64,000 nt of DNA from Bog-1181 sp964565765 (GTDB lineage Bacteria; Oederibacteriota; PGYV01; Palsa-1178): the NCBI GenBank assembly GCA_964565765.1, contig CAZMGF010000007.1, positions 10,478 to 74,477 of the forward strand, in the 5' to 3' direction. The notes under the pieces are model-generated. The model was not told where the DNA came from, ran no database searches, and saw only the letters and a list, made by a program, of their open reading frames with translations. How positions within the stretch are numbered: position 1 is the first letter of the stretch; each line of letters starts with the position of its first letter. Shown here piece after piece: positions 50,899-59,090 of the stretch. Both the position numbers and the translations under genes were made by a program.

Positions 50899-50912
50899 GC
50901 ACATACCGTGCC
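50899..50912 (-). promoter_or_regulatory. Sigma54 promoter of the flgB-fliP operon
   Basis: Minus strand GGCACGGTATGTGC: GG 50912-50911, GC 50900-50899, ten bases between. The predicted start near 50887 is 26 bases before the first gene of a transcript of about 14 kb. Confidence 0.82.
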
Positions 50913-50984
50913 GTGGCAAAAGGCCGTTAATTTAAAGGCTCTTCTTTGGTTTTCCGTAACTTATTTGGAAATGAATGCAACCTA

Positions 50985-51016
50985 TATGCAAAAGTTTCCA
51001 ATTGCCTGGTTCCATA
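50985..51016. promoter_or_regulatory. Degenerate activator sites upstream of the flgB operon
   Basis: TATGCAA-AAGT-TTCCAAT (50985-51002) matches the TATGGAA-N4-TTCCATA palindrome at most arm positions, followed by a perfect TTCCATA half-site at 51010-51016. They lie about 75-105 bases upstream of the sigma54 promoter. Confidence 0.5.
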
Positions 51017-51110
51017 TGACGGTATAATGATTTTTGGACAAATAATATTTTTTCTATAGTCTTTCGAGCCGAAAAAATCTATCTGGCCCGGCCGCCGTTG
51101 CAAGCCGCAC

Positions 51111-51139
51111 TTGAATTTTTTGTTATTTTAGTTTATAAT
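51111..51139 (+). promoter_or_regulatory. Sigma70 promoter of the Gly/Tyr-rich gene
   Basis: TTGAAT (51111-51116), 17 bases, TATAAT (51134-51139). Start predicted near 51146, giving a leader of about 50 bases. Confidence 0.75.
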
Positions 51140-51194
51140 AATGATGTTAATATTCAAATAGGCTGCATCTATTTTCAAAATAAAGGAGTATATT

Positions 51195-51869
51195 ATGGAT
51201 GGCCAATTTTCCGTTAACAAACCGCGCCTTTTTGCGTTTATCGCGCTTATTTCCCTGATATTTACCATGGCTATATACGCCGGCTGGGGTTATCATAACG
51301 GCGGCTACCGGAACGACGGTTACAGATATGGCGGCGGGTCCCGCGGCGAATCCGCTCAGGGCACAAATTACCGGGCGGAATCGGAACAAAAGCAGGATTA
51401 TAGCGGCCAGGGGTATCATAATGGCCGGGTGCGCGGTTATGGTTTCAGGTATGGGGGCTGGCGCGGCTGGTATGGCTGGTACGGTTTATACGACCCGTTC
51501 TGGCTGGTCGATATGCCCTATTTATATTTTCCATATTATCATCCTTACACGATAACATACAATTACAGCGATTTTTCCGACAGCTATTATTACAGCCCTC
51601 TTCTTGACAGGTACGAACCTGTATCGCCCCTTGCAAGTTCAACGCCTCTGGTTGATACGGCGGCCGCAGCTGCCGCGGCGCAGGTTGATACGGTGGCAAA
51701 GAAAACTGAATCAGCTGATAATACAATAACAATAAATATCCCGAATTCCAAAGGAGGGTTCACTCCTGTAACGCTTAAGAAAACGGATGGCGGATATACC
51801 GGCCCCAACAATGAATTTTACAAGGGGAATCCGACCGTCGAGGAACTAAAGGCGTTATACGGGAATTGA
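51195..51869 (+). CDS. Secreted or membrane-anchored Gly/Tyr-rich protein
   Basis: 224 residues, the only complete plus-strand gene. One hydrophobic N-terminal helix (LFAFIALISLIFTMAIYAGW) acts as signal or anchor; then a Gly/Tyr/Arg-rich stretch (repeats like YHNGGYRNDGYRYGGG), an aromatic segment with many Tyr, an Ala run, and a compact C-terminal motif (ITINIPNSKGGFTPVTLKK, YTGPNNEFYKGNPTVEELKALYG). I have the impression of similar small C-terminal motifs in other envelope proteins but cannot name a family. AAAGGAG precedes the ATG. Function unknown. Confidence 0.8.
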   Translation: MDGQFSVNKPRLFAFIALISLIFTMAIYAGWGYHNGGYRNDGYRYGGGSRGESAQGTNYRAESEQKQDYSGQGYHNGRVRGYGFRYGGWRGWYGWYGLYDPFWLVDMPYLYFPYYHPYTITYNYSDFSDSYYYSPLLDRYEPVSPLASSTPLVDTAAAAAAAQVDTVAKKTESADNTITINIPNSKGGFTPVTLKKTDGGYTGPNNEFYKGNPTVEELKALYGN

Positions 51870-51883
51870 TTCCATTTTGTTTA

Positions 51884-51918
51884 GCAGGCTGTTATATAAT
51901 AAATGTTTTATCGCCTGC
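51884..51918. terminator. Possible shared terminator between convergent genes
   Basis: GCAGGC (51884-51889) and GCCTGC (51913-51918) bracket an AT-rich loop of 23 bases; short T and A runs follow on each side. Only a six-base stem, so weak. Confidence 0.35.
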
Positions 51919-51929
51919 GGTTTTCAAAA

Positions 51930-53597
51930 CTAAAAATTATATCCGGCAAAAGCCGATATTATAAATCCCCTGTAATCCATTGTGGTTTCCCCGGTGGTTC
52001 CCACGCCATAAACAGCGCCTTTATTAATTGTAATTGTCGATCCGTTGGATGTTGTAACCGAATAATCTTTATCAGCCGTTAATTTATCCACAATGCAATA
52101 CCTGTATCCAAGGTCAAAGCCGTATGAAAGCCCTTTATGCCCTTTATCAGGATATTTAATCTTTAAATCAAGATCGCATAATCCCGAGCCGCCATAATAA
52201 TTGGAATTGATGTCATAATTGCCGTATGCCGGATCGCCTGTTACCTTAGCATTCCTGGATACTTCCGCGAAACCGTAACCCAGTCCCGCCGATACATCCA
52301 CCACAAAAGGCAGGTCATATCCTTTGATTACATCGCCGGGTTTAATTTCATATCCCGCCTCGGCTTCAAGCGGGATTAAGCCGGCGTATATATCTATGTT
52401 GTGCGGACTGCCGTTCAGGTCGAATTTTCTATTTGCGTCAATACAAAATAAATATCCCGCCTCAGGGCCGAAATAAAAACCGTTGGCCTTCACGTCCGCG
52501 CCGGCCATTATTGATATGCCGCTGTTCATCTGCGAATAGCTTACATTACTGTAACTTGGATTGGCCTTGAATATTTTATTCATTGTGTACATGCCGTTGT
52601 TCAGGTTTGACATCAGGACATACTGGTAACCAGCCTCCAGGTTAATAATCAATTTATCCGTGCCAAATGTCCATGAGGATGGAGCCGCCGCGTCAGCGCC
52701 GCCGGAATCCATGCTATTCTCTCCAGCTCCGGTTTTTATACCATTTGAATTTTCAGCGGGCTTTTCAACCTCTTCAGTTTTCACAGCGGCCTGCGAAAAA
52801 GGATATTCATACCCGATCCCGAATATCCATGACGGCCCGGTTATTCCGGCCTCGACCAGGATCCTGGAATCGCTTTTTGGCGGCGTTAATTCAGCGCTCA
52901 GGGAAAAATCAAGGCCGAGCCCGAGCCCCGGCAGATATTTCTGAAGAAAGGCTGAATGCCAGACGTATGTGGAATTTGATATAGGTGTGGAATAACCCGA
53001 CCATGGGTCGTCAATGTTCATACCCATATAGCCGTACATGCTAAAACCCAGGGACGCGCCAAACTTTATATATTCATTCATTGCCATATGGGCCGTAAAT
53101 TCCGGAGAAAGAGCCCACCAGAAACCAGATATATCTATCATATCACCGCTGTGTATATAAACCTGGCTGCCGAAACCGTTATCAGCAAAATAATTTCCAG
53201 GCTCTCCGCCGCCCTGCTGCGTCTGCCAGTATGTATATGCCAGCGCGAGCTTTCCTTTTAAACCCCAGTCAATTGGCGTGTCATTTAGATGGAGCCTGCC
53301 CATTATCTTTTCTGCGCCGCCCTGCAGCACCAGGTCAAATGATCCGATTGTATAAGCCGAATTGGCATTGTCGTTCTGGTCAATAAAGGCCGGTACAGGC
53401 AGCCCCGAGACAGATGTGCCCATGTCAACCGAGGCTGATAAAAGTATATCGTCAACCGTGGCCGTCACATGCGGCGCGGAAATGGCTGAGATTGCCGGCG
53501 TTCCATCCGCTCCGATTTTCATCCCATCCATCGCGGAAAGACTGGTGGAAATAAGCAAAATTAACGCGAGTCCCGCAAGAACCCTGCGGTGTCCCAT
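51930..53597 (-). CDS. Outer-membrane beta-barrel protein, unknown
   Basis: 555 residues: signal peptide (VLAGLALILLISTSLSA), many amphipathic strands (FWWALSPEFTAHMAMNEYIKFGA, ILVEAGITGPSWIFGIGYEYPF) and a C-terminal GFIISAFAGYNF ending in Phe, all typical of a large barrel. A Glu/Ala/Gly/Ser-rich disordered loop is near the middle. No family recognised. It follows the PorV-TPR gene by 55 bases and is probably the last gene of the adenylate cyclase transcript. Confidence 0.75.
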   Translation of the reverse strand: MGHRRVLAGLALILLISTSLSAMDGMKIGADGTPAISAISAPHVTATVDDILLSASVDMGTSVSGLPVPAFIDQNDNANSAYTIGSFDLVLQGGAEKIMGRLHLNDTPIDWGLKGKLALAYTYWQTQQGGGEPGNYFADNGFGSQVYIHSGDMIDISGFWWALSPEFTAHMAMNEYIKFGASLGFSMYGYMGMNIDDPWSGYSTPISNSTYVWHSAFLQKYLPGLGLGLDFSLSAELTPPKSDSRILVEAGITGPSWIFGIGYEYPFSQAAVKTEEVEKPAENSNGIKTGAGENSMDSGGADAAAPSSWTFGTDKLIINLEAGYQYVLMSNLNNGMYTMNKIFKANPSYSNVSYSQMNSGISIMAGADVKANGFYFGPEAGYLFCIDANRKFDLNGSPHNIDIYAGLIPLEAEAGYEIKPGDVIKGYDLPFVVDVSAGLGYGFAEVSRNAKVTGDPAYGNYDINSNYYGGSGLCDLDLKIKYPDKGHKGLSYGFDLGYRYCIVDKLTADKDYSVTTSNGSTITINKGAVYGVGTTGETTMDYRGFIISAFAGYNF

Positions 53598-53652
53598 ACA
53601 ATGCCTCCTATTTTTAATAAAAACACAAAATAATTTTTACGCAAGAGGCGGG

Positions 53653-55425
53653 CTAATTGGCTGTCTTTTTAAATCCCTGTAAAGCTTTTTGCTTTGACCT
53701 TGCGTCCATTATATATCTTCTGACTTTTACCGCGTAATCACAATCAGGATCAAGTTCGTCAATATTTTTCCAGTAAATAACTGCCGCGTCAAGATTGCCG
53801 TCGGTGTACTTTTCAATGCCCTTATAATAATAATCCTTTGTTTTTAATGCTATGAGTTCTTTCAGGGTGGCCAGAATATCTGTCGCTTCCTTATTTGCCG
53901 GGCATATGCCTGAAATTGTCCGAAGCCTTTTTACTCCTTCAATAACGGAAGCGTCGTTGGCAACCTCGGCTTTTGCCTTGTTTATATCATCCCAGATTTC
54001 ACTTTGTTTATACTTTGTCCTGGCTATATACTGTTTTATCTTTGTATTCTTCGGATCCTTTTCAAGCCCCTGCTCCCAGGAGGCAAGCGCTTTGACATAG
54101 TCGCAGTTGTTATAATACTTGAGCCCTTCCTTGAAATATTTTTCGCCCAGTTTTGTCATGCCTTTGTTTGCCTTTAATTCCTTCGCGTCGCCTATCCATG
54201 TATCAATATCCTTATACGCCGGCGCAATGTTTTTTACTTCGTTCCATTTATTAAGGGCGCATTCAAAGTCAAACGCCTCATAGCATTGCATTCCTTCGTT
54301 ATATAAATCATCCGCTTTTTTAACCCCGCCGCCTGTTGATATGAGCTTTTTTACCCTGACCAGCATAAGATCAATGTCTTTATAATTTGGCGCCATTGAT
54401 TTAACATCCGACCAGTCAGCCAGGGCCTGGTTGTAATTTCCGGCATTAAAAGCCTCTTCCCCGTTTCTGTAATTCTGATAAGCCAGAAACTCCGTTAATT
54501 TCTGATAGTTCTTTTTCTCGACTTCGTCCTGGGCTTCGTATAGCAGCTTTATGCTGACAAGATTTGTTATGCCCAGGTCTCCCTTTGAAGCAAAAGCGTA
54601 ATCAAAAGAAAGTTTTTCTAAAGTAATCCCCAGGCCTGCCGAAAGCCCGGATAACGCGCCAAGCGCCTGAAACGAATTATTAATCGCGTAGCCGCACCTC
54701 ACGGAGAGAATCTTAAAAATGGTTAATTCCGCGCCAACGGCGCCTGAGGTGCCGTAAATGCCCGAATATATTAAATCCAGATCCGCCAGCATTTTATAAT
54801 CTTTAATATTAAAAAGATTTATTCCAACCCCGGCCCTTAAATTATACCCGCCGCTTAAAGATGTATCAAGATTTTGTAAAGCGGCCCCTGCGGAAAACAT
54901 ATCGTTGATTTTCAATAAAAGCCCCAGGTCGAAGCTCAGCATATAATCGTTGTAACCGGCCATGGAATAGTTTGAAAAGTTTATCCCCAGGCCTGCCGAC
55001 AAAGCTTCCCTTACCGGCATGCCGTAAGCAATCGTCGCCGAAAGATTATATGGATTAAGGTCATTAAACAAATTCGCCCCGCCGGCGTCGCGCTGGACAA
55101 AGGTTCCAAAATTAGTATAGGTGAACATCGCGCCAGCCGAGCCCGGCCCGGCCGGAATGACCAGATTGCCGTACTGAAAAGATGAATCCATGAGCCATTT
55201 ATCATAAGCAATATCAATTTCAACCATTTTTATATTTGAGAGCCCGGCCGGATTGTAATAAATGGCAGAGGCGTCGTCCGCAATGCCGGTAAAGGCGCCT
55301 GCAAGGGCGGCCGCACGGGCTCCTGTGTTTATATCAAGTGTAGAGAGCGCGGCTGATTGAGCGGGTGCAGCGTTAAGATACGGGCATACAAACACCGTAA
55401 GCAATATGATTATAGTTTTTTTCAT
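53653..55425 (-). CDS. PorV/PorQ-like barrel fused to C-terminal TPRs
   Basis: 590 residues: signal peptide (IIILLTVFVCPYLNAAP), then the PorV/PorQ start NTGARAAALAGAFTGIADDAS and AIYYNPAGLS and a barrel to about residue 295. The rest holds at least four Trp-type TPRs (QALADWSDVKSMAP, CALNKWNEVKNIAP, KALASWEQGLEKDP, AAVIYWKNIDELDP). The barrel would sit in the outer membrane with the TPRs probably periplasmic. Thirteen bases separate it from the giant secreted protein upstream, repeating the surface protein/PorV pairing at 3371-7649. Confidence 0.82.
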   Translation of the reverse strand: MKKTIIILLTVFVCPYLNAAPAQSAALSTLDINTGARAAALAGAFTGIADDASAIYYNPAGLSNIKMVEIDIAYDKWLMDSSFQYGNLVIPAGPGSAGAMFTYTNFGTFVQRDAGGANLFNDLNPYNLSATIAYGMPVREALSAGLGINFSNYSMAGYNDYMLSFDLGLLLKINDMFSAGAALQNLDTSLSGGYNLRAGVGINLFNIKDYKMLADLDLIYSGIYGTSGAVGAELTIFKILSVRCGYAINNSFQALGALSGLSAGLGITLEKLSFDYAFASKGDLGITNLVSIKLLYEAQDEVEKKNYQKLTEFLAYQNYRNGEEAFNAGNYNQALADWSDVKSMAPNYKDIDLMLVRVKKLISTGGGVKKADDLYNEGMQCYEAFDFECALNKWNEVKNIAPAYKDIDTWIGDAKELKANKGMTKLGEKYFKEGLKYYNNCDYVKALASWEQGLEKDPKNTKIKQYIARTKYKQSEIWDDINKAKAEVANDASVIEGVKRLRTISGICPANKEATDILATLKELIALKTKDYYYKGIEKYTDGNLDAAVIYWKNIDELDPDCDYAVKVRRYIMDARSKQKALQGFKKTAN

Positions 55426-55438
55426 TATTTATCCACCG

Positions 55439-58400
55439 CTACTTCTGCACTATAAACTTGTTTATTTTATATTTAATTTCTTTTCCGGATGCCGTCACGG
55501 CTTTTATCAGGTAATAATAAACGCCCCTGCTAAACCGTGAAATATTGACCCCTGTAATTTCCGCAATATTTGACGCCGCCACATTACTCCCCGAAACTGT
55601 CTTGACTAAATTTCCGGCGAAATCAAATATATTTATTGTTACACTGGCGGTTTCGTTGAGCGAAAAAACAAACGAAATGCTTGATGAAGCGGGCATCGGA
55701 TAAACATAAGAATCGTCATTGGCCGGGATATCCAGTGAAGCCACAGGCGTGGGTGTCGTAGTATATGTAGGAGTAGGCGATTCAATAGGGGTCACTGTGT
55801 ACGTTGGAGAAACCGTCCATGTCTGTGTAATTGTCGGCGTAATTGTAGCGGTTATTAAATATCCGGAATTGGGGCAAAAATTGGCGTAAATTGACCATTC
55901 CCGTGATTGCTGTGAATAACCGCTGCCGAACGGATCCGGAAGGGTCCCGAATGTATTGGCAATAACCGCACCCTCTCCCGGCAATGAATCCGTGTAATAA
56001 ACTCCGATACCTGTCTGCGCTTCGACGGCAAGCCAATAAAAACCCGCTGAAAGCGGCATAACAGGGATGCTTACCACATTCCATCCCGGCGAACACGTAA
56101 TCGGAGCGGACGGAACAATAAGCGAATCCGGAGCGTCGGAATTATCAGAATAAATTGCCGCCATTATCATGCCGCTGCCGGAGCTCACATAAACATTAAG
56201 TTGCAATATTGTTGAATCCTGAAGCAGTTGGAACCTGCTTGCATAAAGGCTTGATCCGCCGCTTATCATAACACTGGAACCGGAGTTGTTTCCGAATGTG
56301 CCAGCGGCGCAGACTGTAAGGGTCAGTGTTGGCGTTGCTGTAGGTATGCTTGTAAAAGTATTGGTTACCGTAAATGTCTGGCTTGGTGTTTGCGTTAAAG
56401 AATCCGTCCCGGTAGCCGTTTGCGTAACCGTCCAGGTATAAGTAGAAGTATATGTCGGAGTAATTGTTTTAGTATGAGAATATGTTTCAGTTGGAGTATA
56501 TGTATAAGCATCCGTTCCGGTCAGCGTAAAAGTAAATGTGGGTGTTCCGGTAAAAGTCGGCGATATGCTCGATGTGGGTGTAATTGTAGCTGATATTAAA
56601 ATAGTTGTCGCCGTCTGTGTTATTGACCATGTGGGCGTGATTGAAGGTGTTTTTGAAGGGCTCGCAGTCAGAGTGGCTGATAATGTGCATGTAAGGGTTG
56701 GTGTGTTTGTCGCGGTAATGGTAACAGTGGGAGTATATGTCTGCGTAAAGGTAACTGTAAAAGTCCTGGTTGCGGATGGAGTAAATGTTCTGGTAAAAGT
56801 TGCCGTAGGTGTAATTGTCGCGGTTAAAGTATAAGCTTCCACCGGGCACTCAATTACCCCGCCGTAACCATGCGGGAGCTGTGAAAGCAGCGTCATATAA
56901 CCGCCGAAAGATATAAGGTTGTCATTTCCGGTTATCGCGTCAACAGTGCTTCCGGAATTCGGATTCCATGCTGAAAGCACCTGGTTATTTATGTCATACG
57001 CCCCAAAATAATTACGGGTGCTGCTGCCAAGGGTTGAAAACGCGCCGCCAATCAGCAGCGCGTCATTATCAACCTGCAGGGAATATACCGCTGAATTTGC
57101 GTCAGGGTCCATTGAATTCAGGGTTCCTGCCGTTGAAATTGAAGCCACTCTGTTCCTTGTTGTTCCCAGCACTGTTGTAAAAGTACCTCCAAGATAGATG
57201 TTGCCCTGTGAGGTTGCCAGAGAATATACACTGCCGTTAAGGTTTGGGTTCCAGGCCTGGGTTGTGCCCGTCACCTGATCAAATGCCGCGGCGTAATTTC
57301 TTGTAAATGTACCGCCTGATGTTGTTGTAAAGTCGCCCCCTGCGTAGATATATGTGCCGTCAGTGGCAAATGTCCTAACATATGTGTTCAAGTTCGGGTT
57401 CCATTGTAAAACGTTTCCGGAAACCAGGTCCGTTGCCGCCGCATAATTTCTCATTGATACAACAGAGCCTCCCATTGATGTAAAGGCCCCTCCTATATAT
57501 ATCGCGGAACCGACTGGAAATAATGCCAGCACCGTGCTGTTGGCGCTCGGGTTCCATGCTGCGGCAGTACCGGCTGTGGTATAATCCGAAAAAGCAGCCA
57601 GGTAAGCCCTTGCCAGCGATGAAGTTGTGGTGTTTACATTTGCAAAAATCCCGCCCGCGTAAACTGTTGAGCCTGATAAGGCTAACGCATATACGGTATT
57701 ATCCGGCGCCGGATTCCAGGCGTAACCCGCGCCCGTGGACAGATTAACAGCAGCCAGGTTGTTTCTGTCCAGGCACTGATATCCCCTGAATGACCCGCCT
57801 ATGGCCGTATTCGTAACTGTTGATGACGCTATATTTTTTACAGCATATACAAACCCGTCCGGATTGGGGGCCCACGTATTCACAGTGCCGCTGTTTAAAT
57901 CAAAATCAGCGGCGTACTTTCTGCTTAACGACAAAAGCCCCGCAGTGGTAAATTTTCCGCCTATGCAGACCACTGTTCCGCTGGTAGCAATCGCGCTGCC
58001 CACGGCGTTTAAATTAGGGTTCCATGCGGTTACAGTTCCCGAAAGCGTGCTGAAAGCAGCCGCATATTTTCTGGCTGTTGTCCCGTTAACATTAAGAAAC
58101 CCCCCCGTTGCGTAAAGCGTTGATGTGCCAGTATTAATACACATGGCGTTTACAGTATTATCGCAGTTGAAATCCTGTATGGAAGGGGTAACTGAAGTAT
58201 AAGAGCTGTAAACAGCCATCCTGTTCCTCACTGTTGAGCCGTTAACTAATGTAAAACTGCCGGCAATGAAAAACTGGCCCAGTCCCAGCGCGATATCATT
58301 TACATTTCCGTTTAACCCGTAATTAAGTCCGGAATTTATGCCCGGATCAGTGGTCGGGTCTACAACAGCAAAATATGGCGTGGTAACTCCGCCTATGACC

Positions 58401-59059
58401 GAAAATGCGCCGCCAATTAACACCGCACTTGCCGCGTCAACCCTTATGGAATATACAACACCGTCCGCGCCCGGATTGAAGCCTAAAAGGGCTCCTGTTG
58501 AAGGGTCAAAAGCCGCAAGATCACTGCGCGCTGTAAGGTTCCCGCCTGAACCCGTGGCGTTGGCAAAGTTTCCCCCGACAAATACTTTCGGCGTAATTGC
58601 CGGATTATAAGCAATGGCCCTTACCGTTGAATCGGTTGAAGCGGTCCAGTTAGGGTCAAGCGATCCGTCGGATAATATATGGGCAATATTATTGCAAGGC
58701 AATCCCGCCACATATCCAAAAGACCCTCCGATATACGCACCTCCGGTTGTATCAGGCTCGATTGCGTATATTGTCCCGTTCACCTGGGGAAACGGCGGAT
58801 TACTTACCTGCTTGCCGGTGGTGTCCAATAATATCAATGCGCCGGTCCTCAAACCAACTTTTGAAAAACTTCCGCCGATATAAAGGGCGTTTGCAGTGCG
58901 TGTAAGCGCGTATATGGTGCCGTTTGTTTCAAAATTCTGATAGACGAATCCCGGCCCTATTGTAGGGGTAGGCGTGGGCGCTGAAAACAGGCAAAAAGGG
59001 AATAAAAAGAATGCAATAATAAATAAAGCCCCTGCTAAAAATCTTTTTACAAAATTCAT
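55439..59059 (-). CDS. Giant secreted protein: propeller-like repeats, Thr linker, sorting-type tail
   Basis: About 1206 residues. Signal peptide, then about 730 residues of repeats spaced near 50 with a YIGGSF-type strand (LYIGGSFSKV, AYIGGSFGYV, VFVGGNFANA, VLIGGAFSVI, YAGGDFTTT), suggesting one or more beta-propellers. An alternating-Thr linker follows (56840-56316), then a beta domain, and a C-terminal domain (VYPMPASSSISFVFSL, VTINIFDFAGNLVKTV, GVYYYLIKA) resembling FlgD-like/type IX-like sorting domains. The ATG at 59059 has AGGAG nine bases upstream; a GTG at 59065 is the alternative. Probably a secreted surface protein exported with the PorV-like partner. Confidence 0.82.
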   Translation of the reverse strand: MNFVKRFLAGALFIIAFFLFPFCLFSAPTPTPTIGPGFVYQNFETNGTIYALTRTANALYIGGSFSKVGLRTGALILLDTTGKQVSNPPFPQVNGTIYAIEPDTTGGAYIGGSFGYVAGLPCNNIAHILSDGSLDPNWTASTDSTVRAIAYNPAITPKVFVGGNFANATGSGGNLTARSDLAAFDPSTGALLGFNPGADGVVYSIRVDAASAVLIGGAFSVIGGVTTPYFAVVDPTTDPGINSGLNYGLNGNVNDIALGLGQFFIAGSFTLVNGSTVRNRMAVYSSYTSVTPSIQDFNCDNTVNAMCINTGTSTLYATGGFLNVNGTTARKYAAAFSTLSGTVTAWNPNLNAVGSAIATSGTVVCIGGKFTTAGLLSLSRKYAADFDLNSGTVNTWAPNPDGFVYAVKNIASSTVTNTAIGGSFRGYQCLDRNNLAAVNLSTGAGYAWNPAPDNTVYALALSGSTVYAGGIFANVNTTTSSLARAYLAAFSDYTTAGTAAAWNPSANSTVLALFPVGSAIYIGGAFTSMGGSVVSMRNYAAATDLVSGNVLQWNPNLNTYVRTFATDGTYIYAGGDFTTTSGGTFTRNYAAAFDQVTGTTQAWNPNLNGSVYSLATSQGNIYLGGTFTTVLGTTRNRVASISTAGTLNSMDPDANSAVYSLQVDNDALLIGGAFSTLGSSTRNYFGAYDINNQVLSAWNPNSGSTVDAITGNDNLISFGGYMTLLSQLPHGYGGVIECPVEAYTLTATITPTATFTRTFTPSATRTFTVTFTQTYTPTVTITATNTPTLTCTLSATLTASPSKTPSITPTWSITQTATTILISATITPTSSISPTFTGTPTFTFTLTGTDAYTYTPTETYSHTKTITPTYTSTYTWTVTQTATGTDSLTQTPSQTFTVTNTFTSIPTATPTLTLTVCAAGTFGNNSGSSVMISGGSSLYASRFQLLQDSTILQLNVYVSSGSGMIMAAIYSDNSDAPDSLIVPSAPITCSPGWNVVSIPVMPLSAGFYWLAVEAQTGIGVYYTDSLPGEGAVIANTFGTLPDPFGSGYSQQSREWSIYANFCPNSGYLITATITPTITQTWTVSPTYTVTPIESPTPTYTTTPTPVASLDIPANDDSYVYPMPASSSISFVFSLNETASVTINIFDFAGNLVKTVSGSNVAASNIAEITGVNISRFSRGVYYYLIKAVTASGKEIKYKINKFIVQK
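56316..56840 (-). repeat. Low-complexity alternating-Thr coding repeat
   Basis: Imperfect six-base units encode Thr-Xaa repeats (TFTVTFTQTYTPTVTITAT). The opposite strand gives an artefactual Val-rich frame. Confidence 0.8.
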
Positions 59060-59090
59060 TTGCACCTGCTCCTTATTTGGCCCGGCTGTT

